Part shown: positions 61,674-64,000 of the stretch, piece by piece
Layout: each line of letters opens with the position of its first letter
How positions within the stretch are numbered: the first letter of the stretch is position 1
Assembly (NCBI RefSeq): GCF_029626175.1
Contig: NZ_JARUBM010000002.1
Coordinates: 5,969,001-6,033,000 of the forward strand
Length of the DNA stretch: 64,000 nt
Direction of reading: 5' to 3'
From: Micromonospora sp. WMMD1082
Lineage (GTDB): Bacteria; Actinomycetota; Actinomycetes; Mycobacteriales; Micromonosporaceae
Program-made: the position numbers and the translations under genes
The notes under the pieces: generated by a model
Database searches by the model: none
Told to the model about the DNA's origin: nothing
Seen by the model: only the letters and a program-made list of their open reading frames with translations

Positions 61674-62858
61674 ATGAGCAGGAATCGCCCAGACGTCGTG
61701 GAAGCGCTCCCACGTATGGTGATCGATCCGCCCGCGGTTCCCACGCCGTGCCGGGGGCGGCTGGTCGAGCGGGCCCGCTGGCAGTGGCGCCCCACCGACG
61801 ACGGCGACCCGGCCACGCGTACCGAGGACTTCCTCGCCGAACACGGCCTGCACCTGCGCGACCTCGGCCGCCCGGCACCCCGCCACGACCCCGACGGGGT
61901 CTGCGGCGCCGCCCTCTACGTCTCCGCCGCCGCCGGCGCCCGGCTGGCCGGCGGCGCCCCCGGCGCCGCCAACCCGGCCGACCTGCCCGAGGTCGCGGTC
62001 GTCGTCTACGGCCACACCGACGCCGCGCCGGCCCGCCCGCACCAGCCGGCCGGCTGGTGGCGCGGCACCTGGACCGAGAGCTGGAGCCCCCGCCAGCACG
62101 CCGACGCCGTCGACGCCGTCCGCGCTGCCATCGGCTCCGGCGAGGTCTACCAGGTCAACCTGGTCGGCCACGCCGCCGCCGCGTACACCGGCGACCCGCT
62201 GCCGGCCCTGGCCCGCCTCGGCCGGCTGCCCGGGGCCCGCTACGGCGGCGTGCTCACCGGCCCCGGCTGGGCCATCGGCTGCGCCAGCCCGGAAACCCTG
62301 ATCGAGCTGCGGCACGGCACCCTGACCACCCGACCGATCAAGGGCACCCGCCCGGCCACCGCCGCCGGCCGCGCCGAGCTGCTCACCTCGGCCAAGGAAC
62401 GCGCCGAACACATCATGATCGTCGACCTGGAACGCAACGACCTGGCCCGCGTCGCCCGCACCGGCAGCGTCCGCGTCGACGAGCTGTTCGCCGTACGCCG
62501 CTGGTGCGACCTCTGGCAGGCCGAGTCGACCGTCCGCGCCGACATCGCCGACGGCCTCGGCCTGGCCGACCTGCTGCGCGCCGTCTGCCCCGGCGGATCG
62601 GTCACCGGCGCACCGAAACTGGCCGCCCTGGACCGCATCGCCGCCCTGGAACCCGTCGGCCGCGGCGCCAGCATGGGCGGCCTCGGCTGGGTCGGCAACG
62701 GGCACGTCGACCTGGGACTGACCATCCGCACCGCCGCCACCGACGGCGAGGCCGTGCACGTGTGGGCCGGCGGCGGCATCACCTGGGACAGCGACCCCGA
62801 CGCCGAGGTCGCCGAGGCGGCGGCGAAGACCGCCCCGGTCCGGGCCGCGCTGAGCTGA
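61674..62858 (+). CDS. pabB: Aminodeoxychorismate synthase component I
   Basis: 394 residues from the ATG at 61674; ATG 61716 and a GTG at 61641 are alternatives. Chorismate-binding motifs: GEVYQVNLVGHA, TTRPIKGTRPATA, EHIMIVDLERNDLARVARTG, GGSVTGAPKLAALDRIA and VWAGGGITWDSDPDAEVAE. It converts chorismate and ammonia to 4-amino-4-deoxychorismate for folate. pabA and pabC are not adjacent. Confidence 0.88.
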   Translation: MSRNRPDVVEALPRMVIDPPAVPTPCRGRLVERARWQWRPTDDGDPATRTEDFLAEHGLHLRDLGRPAPRHDPDGVCGAALYVSAAAGARLAGGAPGAANPADLPEVAVVVYGHTDAAPARPHQPAGWWRGTWTESWSPRQHADAVDAVRAAIGSGEVYQVNLVGHAAAAYTGDPLPALARLGRLPGARYGGVLTGPGWAIGCASPETLIELRHGTLTTRPIKGTRPATAAGRAELLTSAKERAEHIMIVDLERNDLARVARTGSVRVDELFAVRRWCDLWQAESTVRADIADGLGLADLLRAVCPGGSVTGAPKLAALDRIAALEPVGRGASMGGLGWVGNGHVDLGLTIRTAATDGEAVHVWAGGGITWDSDPDAEVAEAAAKTAPVRAALS

Positions 62859-62879
62859 CCCCGCGTTACAGTGCTGCCG

Positions 62880-63680
62880 GTGAGCACCGAGTACAGCGGC
62901 ACCGGCGACCCGGCACGCAGCCTCGCCCTGCTGTGGCGCACCCGGGACCGTGGCAGCCGCAAGGGCGGCGCCGACCTGTCCGTCGACCGGATCGTGCGCG
63001 CCGCCGTCGACATCGCCGACGCCGAGGGACTGGCCGCGCTGTCCATGCGCCGCGTCGCCCAGGCCCTCGGCGCCGGCACCATGTCCCTCTACACCCACGT
63101 GCCCGGCAAGGGCGAACTGCTCGACCTCATGCTCGACACCGTCCACGGCGAACTCACCCACCCCGACGGCGACGGCGGCTGGCGGGACCGGCTGACGCAG
63201 GTCGCCCACGCCCGCTGGCGGCTCTACCAGCGGCACCCGTGGCTGCTGCAGGTCGCCACCACCCGCCCCGCCCTCGGCCCGCACGTCATCGCCACCTACG
63301 AGCACGAACTCCGCGCCGTCGACGGCATCGGCCTGACCGACCTGGAGATGGACGCCGTGCTCACCCTCGTCACCGGATACGTCCACGGCGCCGTACGCAC
63401 CGCCGTGGAGGCCGCCCAGGCCGCCGGCCGCACCGGCCTGACCGAACAACAGTGGTGGCAGGCCCACGCCCCCTACCTGGAGCGGGCCCTCGACCCGCGC
63501 CGCTTCCCGCTCGCCGCCCGGGTCGGCACCGCGGCCGGCCAGCAGTACCAGGGCGCCACCGACCCGACCGGTGCCTTCGCGTTCGGCCTGGCCCGCATCC
63601 TCGACGGCATCCAGGTCCTCGTCACCGACCGCGCCAGCGACACCCCGGGCGCCCCGGCACCGCACACCGGTGACCGATAG
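62880..63680 (+). CDS. TetR-family transcriptional regulator
   Basis: 266 residues. The HTH is RIVRAAVDIADAEGLAALSM then RRVAQALGAGTMSLYTHVPG, the usual TetR pattern. The C-terminal ligand domain resembles the TetR_C tetracycline-repressor type (YEHELRAVDGIGLTDLEMDA). The GTG at 62880 is chosen; GTG 62871 is also possible. Target not evident. Confidence 0.88.
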   Translation: MSTEYSGTGDPARSLALLWRTRDRGSRKGGADLSVDRIVRAAVDIADAEGLAALSMRRVAQALGAGTMSLYTHVPGKGELLDLMLDTVHGELTHPDGDGGWRDRLTQVAHARWRLYQRHPWLLQVATTRPALGPHVIATYEHELRAVDGIGLTDLEMDAVLTLVTGYVHGAVRTAVEAAQAAGRTGLTEQQWWQAHAPYLERALDPRRFPLAARVGTAAGQQYQGATDPTGAFAFGLARILDGIQVLVTDRASDTPGAPAPHTGDR

Positions 63681-63690
63681 CCTGGCCGAC

Positions 63691-64000
63691 ATGACGATGC
63701 GGGACATCCGAATCATCGGCGACCCGGTGCTGCGCACCCCCAGCGAACCGGTCACCAGCTTCGACGCCGAACTGCGCGCCCTGGTCACCGACCTGATGGA
63801 CACCCTGCTCGGCGCGCCCGGCCGCGCCGGCGTCGCCGCCCCGCAGATCGGCGTCACCGCCCAGGTCTTCGTCTACGACGCCGACGGACACCGCGGCCAC
63901 ATGATCAACCCGGTGCTGGAGCTGTCCGACGACCTCCAGGACGACGACGAGGGCTGCCTGTCCATCCCCGGGCTCTACTTCCCGACCCCTCGCGCCCTGC
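63691..64000 (+). CDS. def: Peptide deformylase, 5' part (continues beyond window)
   Basis: At least 103 residues from ATG 63691: MRDIRIIGDPVLRTPSEPVT, then motif 1 GRAGVAAPQIG and motif 2 EGCLSIPGLYFPTPR. The HExxH metal motif lies outside the window. It removes the formyl group from new proteins using Fe2+. Confidence 0.93.
   Translation, partial: MTMRDIRIIGDPVLRTPSEPVTSFDAELRALVTDLMDTLLGAPGRAGVAAPQIGVTAQVFVYDADGHRGHMINPVLELSDDLQDDDEGCLSIPGLYFPTPRAL

Overview
The window is one high-GC actinobacterial chromosome segment, most likely from Micromonosporaceae (Micromonospora or a close relative). Pointers are the strong G/C third-position bias, many GTGA/ATGA start-stop overlaps, mycothiol-dependent formaldehyde oxidation, XRE-DUF397 and GPP34 genes, the pgsA-DUF881-sbp-DUF881-gcvH-garA-ftsR-bfn-merR housekeeping block, and a palindromic intergenic repeat with GTTGATCATGA arms. 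The genus is inferred; no 16S gene is present.

Layout. 1-5.9 kb (minus strand): a tightly overlapping four-gene operon of a degenerate ABC cassette, a lipoprotein solute-binding protein, a fused two-domain permease and a membrane-anchored NB-ARC/TPR protein that runs off the left edge. Both predicted nucleotide-binding domains have lost their P-loop lysine; this is the most unusual locus here. 6-11.8 kb: aminoglycoside-phosphotransferase-like kinase, GntR regulator with MFS transporter, mycothiol-dependent dehydrogenase with a metallo-hydrolase, a secreted lysozyme-like protein and two covarying palindromic repeats. 11.8-20.4 kb: PhoD phosphatase, a DHA2 drug exporter with a small winged-helix protein, a geranylgeranyl-reductase-like flavoprotein, an APC permease with two tandem GNAT acetyltransferases, and a GPP34 operon. 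21-29 kb: an accessory stretch with an XRE/DUF397 pair, a tyrosine integrase and many truncated or frameshifted gene fragments.

29-34 kb: an ECF42-type sigma factor with its DGPF/YCII partner, a short-chain dehydrogenase, a nucleotidyltransferase toxin-antitoxin-like pair and a second lysozyme-like secreted protein. 34-43 kb: a complete selenocysteine module. A formate dehydrogenase alpha subunit has an in-frame UGA followed by a SECIS hairpin, with iron-sulfur and NrfD-type membrane subunits, tRNA-Sec, selA and selB; selD is not in the window. 43-48.7 kb: small conserved proteins, an HhH nuclease-like protein, a universal stress protein, a SAM methyltransferase, a PP2C phosphatase and a MarR regulator.

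48.7-55.1 kb: the conserved block for phospholipid synthesis, envelope proteins, GcvH, the FHA protein GarA and two MerR-type regulators. 55-64 kb: an XRE regulator with a frameshift in a C7 tract, divergent from an alpha/beta hydrolase with a palindromic operator between them; a sirtuin; a glycine riboswitch driving gcvP; a DUF5999 protein; pabB; a TetR regulator; and the start of a peptide deformylase. GcvH and GcvP lie 6 kb apart and serve the same glycine cleavage complex.
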